17,354 nucleotides of DNA. Origin: Prevotellaceae bacterium UBA3849 (lineage in GTDB: Bacteria > Bacteroidota > Bacteroidia > Bacteroidales > Bacteroidaceae). The DNA is taken from contig DGHL01000082.1 in assembly GCA_002392645.1 (NCBI GenBank), forward strand, positions 1-17,354, written 5' to 3'. How positions within the stretch are numbered: position 1 is the stretch's first letter; the number at the start of each line of letters is the position of its first letter. The notes under the pieces are model-generated. The model saw nothing but the letters and a program-made list of their open reading frames with translations, had not been told where the DNA came from and ran no database searches. This document shows, one piece after another, positions 5,375 to 14,749 of this stretch. A program made the translations under genes and the position numbers.

Positions 5375-7771
5375 TTACTTTGTCAAATGTGAACGCCACT
5401 TAGATGCTCCAATTCCTAACTTGAAGATCTGTGAATTTCTTACTGCCTCAGTGTCATTGTAGTAAAGACCATCGAGGTTGTCAATACGGAATGTCTCAGG
5501 TCCTGCCGTAGAAATCGAAGAGTAACTATGTGAAGGAATAGCATTCCTCATCAGTACACTTGTGGTGATTCCTTCCTCATAGTGTACTTTCAGGTTGTTG
5601 GAAGTCTTTTCCTCACCTCCGTTGAGCAGTGCACCTTCACCTACCCAATAAGCTATACCACCAGAACCAGTTCTACTAAACTGATAATCTGTGAGAACTT
5701 CACCAGTTGAAGTACTGATATGCTCTGACGTTGACCAGTTGTTGCTAATATTGAACTCGAACTTAGCGTCGGTAACACCCTTCATTTCTTCAACTCTCCA
5801 TCCAGCACAATAATGGGTAGCCGCACGGCCTGCATCATTCTCATCATAAGCAACGATGATGAGGTTATTCTGGATTGTAAACTTAGATCCACGTGGTGCA
5901 CCCTTACCACTCTTCGGATTGAACAGACATCCGTTTTTGTTTAATGTATTGAAGTTAACGAATGTGTTGTTCTTGATAGTGATATTGTATGCCTGATCAT
6001 CAGTCCATGTAGCGAGAGACTCTGCATCGTTACCAATGAGATACATACATGGTGAGTCATAGAAAGTATTGTTGATAAGCTCACAATTAACGTATGGATT
6101 AGAGCCCTTCTCGCTACCGCCCTTGAATGACATGTAGCCATAGCCACCACCATTGTTATCGTAGAATCCCATGTTATAGAACTCATTACCATAGATATAG
6201 AAGTGCTTGAATATCTTAGCATGAGTGGTCTTTGTACGCATCCATCCACGCTGGAAGCCCTGGAAAGAACATCCGCTTACCTCAAAGTAATTCAGGATGT
6301 AGCCCATAGCGTTAGAGTTGATATCATTAAACCAGTAATTGGCTGTTACAGCATTATTAGGATCAATGTTATTATCACCCTTGTTGTATGCCAAAGGAAC
6401 ACTGAAGTCAATGTTCTGGAACTTGATAGTATCTATCTCAAGAGGCACAGAAGCACTCTCACCAGCCTGCGCACCACGTCCAAATGCGAAATTACATGAG
6501 AATACGTTGTGGTTGCTGTTATAACGTCCAAGTCCACTCATGAAGATCTTAGCCTTACCCTTTCCTGCTGCGAGGTCTGCAGGGTTGGTAGCGAGGGTGA
6601 AGCCCTTATAGAGCTCGATAGAGGCATCAATGAAATAGTTCTTACCACCTTCGAGATAGTAAACCTGATTCTCTGCAATAGTGTTGCTCGTCATATGATT
6701 AGCAAACCATCCATTGAGCTTACATGCATTATATGAAGATATATCTATGATATAATCCACATTGTCAACAGTCATAGTGTCAGTAGCCTGTGCTACATGA
6801 GGTATAAGTATTGGAGGGCCTGGATCACCCTTTGTACGTTTTACAACACCATTGTAGCTTGCATCAGCAGCGTATGGTATATCCTCATCATATACGTTAA
6901 CATTATATACAGAGTTCTCATCAAGACCATATACATAGACATAGCCACGATCCCAGTCTTCTTGTGTGAGCTTGTAATGACGGAATTGCTCAGGCACATG
7001 GGCATCTGGTGACGATGGGTTGGCAGCAACCTCGAGGTAGTCAACCTTGAACACCTTCTCTCCATTAACATCCTGAGTCTGGAAGAATGTCATAGACTGT
7101 CCGTTTGGCTTCTCCAAAGTGTATGTAGTAAATGTCTCCAACTCATCAGCAGAATAAGAAGAAGTTGAACGGTCAAGATACACTCTGAATGATGTCTTAT
7201 AGTTAGGATCGTCCTTATCCTCAAGGAACTGTGCACCGATAATTGTCGGTGTAGGATAACGGTCCTCCATGTCAAGGTTCATGTAGTCAGCCCACTGACG
7301 CGAGTCACCATAGCCATACCACTTAGAATTAAGTGGGTCGTTGTATTCACCTTTCTCATTCTTTGAGAAAGAGTGCAGGGCACGTATGGCGAAACTATAT
7401 GTAGAGCCATACTGCAGGTGCTTGACGGTGAGTGTGTATTGGTTTGGATCAGTAACGACTGTGTCACCTACCGTTCCAGCATCAATGACACGCTGCCATG
7501 CGGCCTCACCTTGACTACCAGCAAGAATACCCCACCGTATCTCGTAGCCAACGCAATTATCAACGGTATACCAGCAGAGGTATGCGGAGTTAGGCGCTAT
7601 TGTATGGCAGTTATAGGGATCAGTGCTTCCCTTGCCGGTGTTGTTGTCGCAGCGGAACATAGGCATGAACTCACGGTTTACATCGGCACCGAAATTTTCG
7701 TCTTTGTCACTACAAGAGTAGAATCCCACAGATGTAAGTAACATGAGCGAATATATAATAATCTTTTTCAT
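5375..7771 (-). CDS. Surface lipoprotein with FN3 and beta-helix-like domains (DUF4957/DUF5123-like), putative glycan-binding protein
   Basis: A 798-residue predicted lipoprotein. The signal peptide ends at FYSC with Cys20 as the likely lipidated residue, followed by SDKDEN, a charged start common in surface-exposed Bacteroidetes lipoproteins. Residues about 58-160 look like a fibronectin type III domain (YEIRWGIL, YTLTVKHLQYGSTYSFAIRAL). A second beta region follows to about 310. Residues about 440-680 contain repeated short strands with N-N-x-F turns (IYGNEFYN, LINNTFYD, IKNNTFVN, IQNNLIIV, ISNNWS), the pattern of a right-handed parallel beta-helix. The C-terminus, FKLGIGASKWR, fits the DUF5123 family. 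These proteins occur beside SusCD in pectin loci of Bacteroides, where they probably bind substrate at the surface. I see no convincing lyase active site. It lies 38 bp after susD and is the last gene of the operon. Confidence 0.8.
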   Translation of the reverse strand: MKKIIIYSLMLLTSVGFYSCSDKDENFGADVNREFMPMFRCDNNTGKGSTDPYNCHTIAPNSAYLCWYTVDNCVGYEIRWGILAGSQGEAAWQRVIDAGTVGDTVVTDPNQYTLTVKHLQYGSTYSFAIRALHSFSKNEKGEYNDPLNSKWYGYGDSRQWADYMNLDMEDRYPTPTIIGAQFLEDKDDPNYKTSFRVYLDRSTSSYSADELETFTTYTLEKPNGQSMTFFQTQDVNGEKVFKVDYLEVAANPSSPDAHVPEQFRHYKLTQEDWDRGYVYVYGLDENSVYNVNVYDEDIPYAADASYNGVVKRTKGDPGPPILIPHVAQATDTMTVDNVDYIIDISSYNACKLNGWFANHMTSNTIAENQVYYLEGGKNYFIDASIELYKGFTLATNPADLAAGKGKAKIFMSGLGRYNSNHNVFSCNFAFGRGAQAGESASVPLEIDTIKFQNIDFSVPLAYNKGDNNIDPNNAVTANYWFNDINSNAMGYILNYFEVSGCSFQGFQRGWMRTKTTHAKIFKHFYIYGNEFYNMGFYDNNGGGYGYMSFKGGSEKGSNPYVNCELINNTFYDSPCMYLIGNDAESLATWTDDQAYNITIKNNTFVNFNTLNKNGCLFNPKSGKGAPRGSKFTIQNNLIIVAYDENDAGRAATHYCAGWRVEEMKGVTDAKFEFNISNNWSTSEHISTSTGEVLTDYQFSRTGSGGIAYWVGEGALLNGGEEKTSNNLKVHYEEGITTSVLMRNAIPSHSYSSISTAGPETFRIDNLDGLYYNDTEAVRNSQIFKLGIGASKWRSHLTK

Positions 7772-7809
7772 ATATTTATTTGCTTTATTAAATTTCGCAA
7801 AGTCCTGTA

Positions 7810-9927
7810 TTAATAACCATAGTATTGAGTGTATCCACCGCGCTGCAGAGCCTCATTAGGCAATGGCAATAGATAGCGTACTGCAGGCAGCTCATTGACG
7901 TTAATATTGAAAGGATCAATTGTCCTTACATCTTCAGCGCCATACACGAGGTCTATCTCACCATCACGGATACCACCGCGGATATATCCATAGAATGAAT
8001 AGAGACACTGCGCTTTGATACCACTGTCACTACCCCATGAACTAGAGAATACCTTCGCTGTTGTCCATGCAAGCTTTGCAGCATCGGTCTCGCTGCCAGT
8101 GATATCCTTAGCTGTCAGAGCTGTGTACGGCAACTGATTGTTGGCAATATACTTATCTACAGTTGTTGCTGTAGGATCTTCAGCCTTGCCATAAGGATCT
8201 ATTATATAGAGCACAGGCAGTGTATTATTGACAAAGAGTGAACCATCACCAGGGTTCTTGACATAGATAGCATAGATGTTATTCGGGAGAATAGAAGAAT
8301 AATCCTTGCCTGTAGCCTCGTTAATCTCTTCATAATAGTCGCTCCATCCAGCACCTTCTGCACCTACAGAGTAGTACTTCAAGAATGTCCAGTAGATTGT
8401 CTCTGAGTACTTATTGTTACGTACGAGGTCCTTCCAACGCATGTTTTCGCCGGCGAACTCGAACTTACGCTCGTCAAGGATAGCATCAAGCAGTTCATCC
8501 TTGGATTCAACACCATCATACTTTGTAATGGCATCAGTGTTCGCACTATTTCTAAAAGCACGCTCACGTACAGTGCGGAGATCCTCCTTAGCCTTATCTG
8601 GATCATCAAGTTCGTTAGCAGCCTCAGCATTCATCAGCAATACGTCAGCATAGCGTATGTATGCGAAGTTGATACCAGTAGAACCTGTTGATTCCTTACC
8701 CTGTGCTGAAGAAGACCAAAGCTTAGACCATTTGTTGTTGTGCATAGCATAGTCGTAGCGCAGTGTTGGGAGACCTGTTGCTGAGTAGTACCACAGTCCG
8801 CATGTATAGTCACGGCGCACGTCACCGTCCTCAAAGTCATACATGTAGAAAGCTGTGGTGCGTACAGAGCCAGATGTCTCACCCCATGCACTGTATGATG
8901 TCTCACCGCTACTAGAAGTACATGTTGGACCCTGATAGTAACCCCAGTTACCTGTGTCGTTCTTGCCGTAAGGGATTTCCCAAATTACATCATCACCTGT
9001 ATTGGCAATATATGAGCACTCGTCAGTGAATACTGCAGGGAAAGTTTTTGTAAGACTATGTCCACCGTCAGCAATAATCTTGTCTGTGTAATCAAGTGCA
9101 ACCTGATAATAGTCCTTATAGTTATCAGGACGCTTCATGTAATAACCCTTTGTGTCATTTGCATCGTGGCTGAGTGAGTATCCACCAGCCTGCAATGCGA
9201 GACGTGCTATCATAGCATACACAGCCTCCTTAGAAATGCGCTCTGGAGCATCAGAAATGTTCTTGTCAGAGTACATATACTCTGCTGCTTCTCTAAGATC
9301 AGCGATAAGGGCATCACTGATAGTCTGACGATCAACGATAGCAGGAGCAAAATCTCCAGTCACACTAGTAGGCTTTAAGGTGAATGGTACGTCTCCCCAG
9401 TATGAGAGAAGCTCATGATAGAACATGGCACGCATCATCTTTGCCTCACCAATCATCTGTGTGTATTCGTTAACAACAGGTGTTGATACCTGTGTTTCAT
9501 TACCAAATTCGTCAACAACTGTTGAGATATTAGACTCCTTAGAATAGATAGGGCTATTCTCCAAGTTGTATATAAACTCATTGGCAGACTCCACTCCATC
9601 ATAGAGTGCCGTCCAGAGCTTGCTTACGGCAGAGCCACTGGAGGTAACATCGAAGCGACGAGGAGTGTTGGACTGTGCATTCTCGTTTGAGTTTGCAGTG
9701 AAGTCCACATCGCTATTCAGCATAACAGTGTTGTAGAGGGCATTGCCGAAGGCATCGTTTACCATAACCTTGGCATAGACACCGTTGAGAGCCGAATTGA
9801 CCTCCTGTGAGGAGCCAAAGACTGCATCAACGGTCTGCTTTGAAGGCGCTTCTACATCGAGGAAGTCGTTGCAGGCGGTCAAAGCCATAGCACCAAGTCC
9901 ACTGATTAATATATTTCTTATGTTCAT
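7810..9927 (-). CDS. SusD/RagB-family glycan-binding outer-membrane lipoprotein
   Basis: Surface lipoprotein that captures glycan and forms a lid on the SusC transporter. The protein has 705 residues, long for the family (usually 500-600). The signal peptide ends in lipobox LTAC with Cys19 lipidated, followed by NDFLDVEAPSK, the hallmark SusD N-terminus. The TPR-like part follows (NSALNGVYAKVM near residue 50; MIGEAKMMRAMFYHEL around 155-170). RYADVLLMNAEAANEL and ILDERKFEFAGENMRWKDLVR are typical SusD C-terminal motifs, and the end has PLPNEALQR. The gap to susC is 45 bp and to the next gene 38 bp, so the three are one operon. The substrate is inferred from neighbours as a pectic oligosaccharide. 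Confidence 0.95.
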   Translation of the reverse strand: MNIRNILISGLGAMALTACNDFLDVEAPSKQTVDAVFGSSQEVNSALNGVYAKVMVNDAFGNALYNTVMLNSDVDFTANSNENAQSNTPRRFDVTSSGSAVSKLWTALYDGVESANEFIYNLENSPIYSKESNISTVVDEFGNETQVSTPVVNEYTQMIGEAKMMRAMFYHELLSYWGDVPFTLKPTSVTGDFAPAIVDRQTISDALIADLREAAEYMYSDKNISDAPERISKEAVYAMIARLALQAGGYSLSHDANDTKGYYMKRPDNYKDYYQVALDYTDKIIADGGHSLTKTFPAVFTDECSYIANTGDDVIWEIPYGKNDTGNWGYYQGPTCTSSSGETSYSAWGETSGSVRTTAFYMYDFEDGDVRRDYTCGLWYYSATGLPTLRYDYAMHNNKWSKLWSSSAQGKESTGSTGINFAYIRYADVLLMNAEAANELDDPDKAKEDLRTVRERAFRNSANTDAITKYDGVESKDELLDAILDERKFEFAGENMRWKDLVRNNKYSETIYWTFLKYYSVGAEGAGWSDYYEEINEATGKDYSSILPNNIYAIYVKNPGDGSLFVNNTLPVLYIIDPYGKAEDPTATTVDKYIANNQLPYTALTAKDITGSETDAAKLAWTTAKVFSSSWGSDSGIKAQCLYSFYGYIRGGIRDGEIDLVYGAEDVRTIDPFNINVNELPAVRYLLPLPNEALQRGGYTQYYGY

Positions 9928-9972
9928 AATTTACTTATTAATTATAAATAATTGTATGTACGTTATATGCAT

Positions 9973-12900
9973 TTAGAAGTCTACGTTGACTCCGAAAGAC
10001 CAAGAACGCGCACGTGGATAGCGGTTGTAGTCCATAGAAGGTGTGAGACCTGACTGTACGTCAACCTCTGGATCGTAACCTGAGTAACCGGTGAGAGTGA
10101 AGAGGTTACCAACAGAAACGTAAGCACGTACCTTGCTGAGGCAGAGTTTCTTGACAACATTCTTAGGCAGCGTGTAACCGATGGTAATGTCGGTACAACG
10201 AAGGAAAGAGCCGTTCTCTACGAAGTAAGAAATAACCTGTTTGTTCGTTACATCAGCAGGGTTCCAGTTCGTTGCGTTGGCATTAAGTGCTAAATACTGT
10301 GCCAAAGCATTATCAGAGTATGTATTCTTGTACATACACTCACCTGTTGTTGGATCTGTGTAGCGCCAACGATTTGTGTACTTAGACAGCACATTGAAGA
10401 AGTCGTACTGTGAAGTTGTAGAACTTGACAGAGCGTATGCTGTTGCGTTGTAAACGTCAAAGCCAAGCATGTATGTGAAGTTCATGTTGAAGTCCCAGTT
10501 CTTATACTGACCTGAGAATCCAAAACCACCTTGTACGGTTGGGTTGGTATTACCGATAACAGTCTTATCGTTCTCGTTGATGATGCCATCACCGTTGAGA
10601 TCCTTCATCTTCATCTTACCAGGAAGTGTAGGCTCACCAGAGTTTGAAGAACCGAATACGTCGGTACTCATGATTACAGTACCCTCCTTTGGCTCTGCAG
10701 CATTTGAAGAGTTAAAGTTAAACTCGTCGAGTGAATAGAGGCCATCATATACATATCCATAGAGCAATCCAAGTTCGCCACCTACTTCAAGTTTATAGTC
10801 GTTGCCCTGTGCAGAAGACCAGCGACTGCTGTTTTCGTAGAGCACGTTGTCAGTAGAATTGAGCTGCTTGATAGTCATCTTGTTGTGGCCGAGGGTGAAG
10901 TTTCCTGAAAGAACATAGTCCTTACCACGGAGGATATCACCATTGATAGTAAGCTCAACGCCCTTGTTCTGCACCTTACCAATGTTCTGCATCTGCTTGG
11001 TGTAACCAGAGGTAGAAGAGATGATAGAGTTGTAGAGGAGGTCACGTGTAGTATTTACGTAAACCTCAGGAGTGATGTTCAAGCGACCACCAAAGAGTGT
11101 GATATCGGCAGCGATATTACGTGTGATGGTTGTCTCCCACTTAATACCCTCGTTAGGATATGTACTTGGAGTAGAGTAGTAGTTCTGCTGATTCTCACCC
11201 CATGATGGACCACCAGTACGGTTGGTAACATAGAGATAACGCCAAAGGTCGTCAGAGATATTGTTGTTACCTGCAAGACCGAAGGCTACGCGGAGCTTCA
11301 ACTGGTCAATCCACTTAACGTCAGCAAGGAACTTCTCCTTGTTTACTACCCATGCACCAGATACTGATGGGAACCAACCCCACTGGTTACCAGGAGCAAA
11401 CTTGGTAGAACCGTCACCACGCAGTGTAGCAGAGATGAGGTACTTGTGATCGTAGTTGTAAGATACCTGACCGAAGAATGAAGCGGTACGATTTGCAGTA
11501 GAGAGAACAGAAGTTGACTCGTATGGAGTACCGAGAGACATGTTATTGAATGCCTGATCAGCAGAAATCTCACGAGAGAACAGATTGTTTGTCTGTGCAG
11601 ACTCCTCATACCATGAATTATAGATTTCCTGACCGAGGAGGAAATAAAGGTTGTGAACATCGTTGATGCTCATGTCATAAGAAGCAGTGTTCGTCCAAGT
11701 GTAAGATTGAGCTGTACGCTTCGTGATGGTAGCAACAGGCTGTCCCTTATTATAAGACTTCTGACCAACTGTTGTCATGTAGCCATAGAAACGCTTGGAG
11801 TCGCGGAAGCTTATATTATAGTTACCCTCTGAACGAAGGATGAGTCCCTTGATAGGAGTCCACTTTACAGAGAACTGGTTACTAATGCTATAAGAGTGCT
11901 TCTTCTGAGTGTTAGTAGCGATATCGTTGACAGGGTTTGTCAGCATAAAGTTAGCTGCCTCGTCTGCATCCTCTGCCTCATGATAAGAACCCCATGAGCG
12001 AAGACCTGCTGTAGGACGGTAGCGTAACACGTCAATGATACCACCTGTACCTACGTTTTCACCACCTGCACCCTCGTCACGACGGTATGTCATCTTAGGA
12101 TTGTAAGTGAAATCTACATTCTTGTGAAGCTTGGTGTTCAACTTGAGGTTGATGTTAGTACGGCGAACGCCTGAACCAAGGATGATACCCTTATCCTCTG
12201 ACTGGTTGAGTGAGAGGTTGAACTTGGTAGTCTCGTTACCACCACCGATGGTGACGTTGCCCTGATAAGACATTGGAGTGTTACCCATTACCTCATCCTG
12301 CCAATCATTGGTAGGCTGAGCATAGTACTTGTCGTTGTCAAGAGGGTTACCAAAATTACCACGGAAAGACTTAGCCCATGAAGAACGAGTACCATTGGCA
12401 GCAGCACGATCATACTGATAATTAACAAAGTCACCAGTGTTCATTAAATCGAGCTGCTTAGTGATGTGTGACCATGTCAGACGACCGTTGAAGCTGACCT
12501 TAACCTTACCAGCCTGTGCAGACTTGGTGGTCACCACGATAACGCCGTTACCACCCTTCGCACCATAGATGGCTGTGAGTGATGCATCCTTCAATACGTC
12601 GATAGACGCAATGTCAGATGGCGGAATGTCGTTGATGTTTGACTGCTGGAAACCGTCCACGATATAAAGTGGCTCGTTTGACTGCGTCACTGACGTAGCA
12701 CCACGTACGCGGATGTTGATGTCGGCACCTGGCTGACCATCGACTGAGGTTACCTGCACACCGGCAATCTTACCTGCCAGGGCTTCAGAAGCTGAAGACA
12801 CTGGAACAGCTGCAAGCTTTGCACCAGAGACAGAACCCACAGAACCAGTAAGGTCCTTACGAGCCTTAGATGTGTAACCTATGGCAACAACCTCATTCAG

Positions 12901-13209
12901 AGTTGTAGCGTCGTCCTCGAGGACCACGTTGACTGAGGTTTTGCCACCTACCTTTACGCTTGCTGGCTTCATACCTACGTATGAAATCTGCAAGTCATGC
13001 GACGCTGAGGACATCTTGATGGTGAAGTTACCGTCAAAATCGGTTACGGTACCGTTCTGAGTACCTTTCTCCATGACGGTAGCACCGATAACCGGCTCAC
13101 CCATGCTGTCCTTAACGTTTCCTGTTACTGTCTGCGCCTGCACGGATGCACAAAAAAGCATCAACATTGCAACGAGCGCACAGCGAACGTTGTTCATTTT
13201 TTCAGACAT
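9973..13209 (-). CDS. SusC/RagA-family TonB-dependent outer-membrane transporter
   Basis: Outer-membrane channel that imports oligosaccharides with energy from TonB. The protein has 1078 residues, normal for the family. The signal peptide ends at VQAQ (about residue 26). A carboxypeptidase-regulatory-like beta-sandwich follows (about 28-100: VTGNVKDSMGEPVIGATV, VTDFDGNFTIKM, ISYVGMK). The TonB box region is near 103-112 (TLNEVVAIGY), then the plug (about 118-230, with IRVRGATSV, PLYIVDG and YGAKGGNGVIVVTTK), and the barrel ends in GVNVDF. DLNGDGIINENDKT is the calcium-binding-like loop common in SusC. The ATG at 13207-13209 is used; a second ATG four codons on would also leave an intact signal peptide. 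It is the first gene of the operon. Its promoter lacks a -33 match and probably needs an activator. Confidence 0.96.
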   Translation of the reverse strand: MSEKMNNVRCALVAMLMLFCASVQAQTVTGNVKDSMGEPVIGATVMEKGTQNGTVTDFDGNFTIKMSSASHDLQISYVGMKPASVKVGGKTSVNVVLEDDATTLNEVVAIGYTSKARKDLTGSVGSVSGAKLAAVPVSSASEALAGKIAGVQVTSVDGQPGADINIRVRGATSVTQSNEPLYIVDGFQQSNINDIPPSDIASIDVLKDASLTAIYGAKGGNGVIVVTTKSAQAGKVKVSFNGRLTWSHITKQLDLMNTGDFVNYQYDRAAANGTRSSWAKSFRGNFGNPLDNDKYYAQPTNDWQDEVMGNTPMSYQGNVTIGGGNETTKFNLSLNQSEDKGIILGSGVRRTNINLKLNTKLHKNVDFTYNPKMTYRRDEGAGGENVGTGGIIDVLRYRPTAGLRSWGSYHEAEDADEAANFMLTNPVNDIATNTQKKHSYSISNQFSVKWTPIKGLILRSEGNYNISFRDSKRFYGYMTTVGQKSYNKGQPVATITKRTAQSYTWTNTASYDMSINDVHNLYFLLGQEIYNSWYEESAQTNNLFSREISADQAFNNMSLGTPYESTSVLSTANRTASFFGQVSYNYDHKYLISATLRGDGSTKFAPGNQWGWFPSVSGAWVVNKEKFLADVKWIDQLKLRVAFGLAGNNNISDDLWRYLYVTNRTGGPSWGENQQNYYSTPSTYPNEGIKWETTITRNIAADITLFGGRLNITPEVYVNTTRDLLYNSIISSTSGYTKQMQNIGKVQNKGVELTINGDILRGKDYVLSGNFTLGHNKMTIKQLNSTDNVLYENSSRWSSAQGNDYKLEVGGELGLLYGYVYDGLYSLDEFNFNSSNAAEPKEGTVIMSTDVFGSSNSGEPTLPGKMKMKDLNGDGIINENDKTVIGNTNPTVQGGFGFSGQYKNWDFNMNFTYMLGFDVYNATAYALSSSTTSQYDFFNVLSKYTNRWRYTDPTTGECMYKNTYSDNALAQYLALNANATNWNPADVTNKQVISYFVENGSFLRCTDITIGYTLPKNVVKKLCLSKVRAYVSVGNLFTLTGYSGYDPEVDVQSGLTPSMDYNRYPRARSWSFGVNVDF

Positions 13210-13323
13210 AGTTAGATAATTTGATTAGTATAAATAATTGATGTTAATTTGCATTGATGTTGATTACTTAGTAAAGGATGTAAGTATTGATAGGACAAAC
13301 AAACCTTATTTCGGAATGTTGTG

Positions 13324-13331
13324 CAAAGATA
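13324..13331 (-). promoter_or_regulatory. susC operon promoter, -7 element
   Basis: TATCTTTG on the minus strand matches the Bacteroidetes -7 element TAnnTTTG and is followed by C, as often seen. No TTTG is found at the -33 position (13351-13356 read GCTTTA on the plus strand). This contrasts with the three consensus promoters elsewhere in the window and fits an activator-dependent SusCD promoter. The predicted leader to susC is about 110 nt. Confidence 0.65.
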
Positions 13332-13379
13332 ACTAAAAAAAAGAAAACATGCTTTAAGGAAATTGTTAAAAATCACTAA

Positions 13380-13408
13380 TACCCCCAAAATGGGCTGTTT
13401 TTACCCCC
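13380..13408. promoter_or_regulatory. Candidate activator site: TACCCCC direct repeat upstream of susC
   Basis: TACCCCC occurs at 13380-13386 and 13402-13408, a 22-bp spacing that is about two helical turns. The repeats lie roughly 50-80 bp upstream of the -7 element. They are GC-rich islands in an otherwise AT-rich gap. Position and spacing suit a dimeric activator such as a hybrid two-component regulator, which usually controls SusCD loci. No such regulator gene is in the window. Confidence 0.4.
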
Positions 13409-13540
13409 TGTTTCCCTTGATTTCTTGAAAAAAACACGCAAAACAGCGTATTTAGCATGACATTCTCAGGGAAGTATATGCAGAGCAAAAGGAGTAAAAA
13501 TTAAGGAAAATATACATGTAGATTCTATTAATTCCCACCT

Positions 13541-13589
13541 AAAAAAAGCATAAGGACGGGAGAGTTGACTATATTCCCCCGTCCTTATG
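13541..13589 (-). terminator. Intrinsic terminator of the GH105 gene
   Basis: A perfect 12-bp stem pairs CATAAGGACGGG (13549-13560) with 13578-13589 around a 17-nt loop. On the minus strand the stem is followed by G, C and seven T-complementary bases (A at 13541-13547). It lies 35 bp after the GH105 stop codon, so GH105 is transcribed separately from the susC operon that follows. Confidence 0.88.
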
Positions 13590-13623
13590 TTCGATGCCAT
13601 GCAACACTTCTTGCTTTGCAATC

Positions 13624-14721
13624 TTACTTGACCTTCGCATACTCTGTTGCTCCCAACAGGAAACAGCCGAGGCCGTAATCATCAAAATCAGGTTCGCGGT
13701 AATACGTACATGGCTGCGAAGATGCAGGGCGATCGCCAGAACCCTGAACATAGCCGAGGAAACCATCGTTATGTACACATGACGCGCATGCCTGCCATGC
13801 CTTATCTACGGCAGACTTGTATTGCTTACCCTTCAGCAGCTTATTGTTCATACCCCATGACATTCCATAAAGGAACAAAGCCGTACCTGAGAGTTCCGGA
13901 CCGGCAAAATCCTGTGAGGCAAGGCTTGCATTCCAGAATCCGTCCTCACGCTGCAATGTCAGGAGGGCCTTTGTCATTGCGAGATAGTCTTTCTTCAGAG
14001 TTTTATAGTAAGGGTCCTTTGGCGACATTGTTGACATCACCCTTACGAGTGCTGCATACACCCAACCATTGCCACGGCTCCAATAGCAGTTCTTGCCATC
14101 GTTCTCTTTATATGGCGCCACGAAATTCTTATCACGCCACCACAAACCTTCCGGTTCGTTGAACAGGCCGCCTCCACACTCGTTACGGGTCCATTTGTAC
14201 GATTTCATCGCGTAATCCAGGTATTTTCTGTCGCCGGTAATCTTCGTCAGCATGGCATACGCAGGCATAGCCATCTGTATGGCATCTATCCAGAACCAAC
14301 ACTCCACGCTACCAGCCTCTATCTGGTTGTCGAAGTTCTCGCGCATCTTGGCGAGTTTCTCTTCGCCACCTACCTGTTCGTAGCGCATGAAATATGTCTG
14401 CGCGCAACATTGGTGATCAGCATCCACGGTAGTAGGCTTACCGCTATATGGTCCCCACTTATGGAACTTTCCCCATGTATCCACATACTCCATGTACCTT
14501 GCCTCCGGCTCTGCCTCGTTAAGCGCCATCAGTCCTTCATAATACACGCCTCGTGTCCACAAGTTACTTGGACGCAGTTTTTTTGCATTTGTCGGTGCAG
14601 TAGGATCACTCCACTTTGCCATAAAATAATCGTTGGCACGCTTTGCAAGCGTAAGCGGAGACTGTGCACTTGCACCCAGCATGGTGCAGCACAACAAAGT
14701 GATAATTGTCAGTTTCTTCAT
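13624..14721 (-). CDS. Secreted GH105 unsaturated glucuronyl/galacturonyl hydrolase (YteR/YesR-like)
   Basis: Hydrolase that removes the 4,5-unsaturated uronic acid left at the non-reducing end of oligosaccharides by pectate or rhamnogalacturonan lyases. I start it at the ATG at 14719-14721, giving 365 residues that open with a signal peptide (MKKLTIITLLCCTMLGASAQ). Further upstream in-frame codons would bury that peptide. D100 in DADHQ and D146 in FWIDAIQMAMPAY correspond to the two active-site aspartates of GH105 (Asp88 and Asp143 in YteR). WSRGNGW at 214-220 is the family's substrate-binding motif. Length and the (alpha/alpha)6-barrel pattern match the family. No lipobox is seen, so it is probably periplasmic. 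It lies 28 bp after the radical SAM gene, with its own terminator. It is the best evidence that the locus handles pectin. Confidence 0.9.
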   Translation of the reverse strand: MKKLTIITLLCCTMLGASAQSPLTLAKRANDYFMAKWSDPTAPTNAKKLRPSNLWTRGVYYEGLMALNEAEPEARYMEYVDTWGKFHKWGPYSGKPTTVDADHQCCAQTYFMRYEQVGGEEKLAKMRENFDNQIEAGSVECWFWIDAIQMAMPAYAMLTKITGDRKYLDYAMKSYKWTRNECGGGLFNEPEGLWWRDKNFVAPYKENDGKNCYWSRGNGWVYAALVRVMSTMSPKDPYYKTLKKDYLAMTKALLTLQREDGFWNASLASQDFAGPELSGTALFLYGMSWGMNNKLLKGKQYKSAVDKAWQACASCVHNDGFLGYVQGSGDRPASSQPCTYYREPDFDDYGLGCFLLGATEYAKVK

Positions 14722-14749
14722 TATTATAGGTTTGTTAGTGTTTTGTTTC

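Noticed and set aside
5202..5399. Minus-strand frame of 65 codons in the gap after the DUF5123-like gene
   Set aside because: It crosses the operon terminator and overlaps the end of the real gene in another frame; no recognisable protein features.
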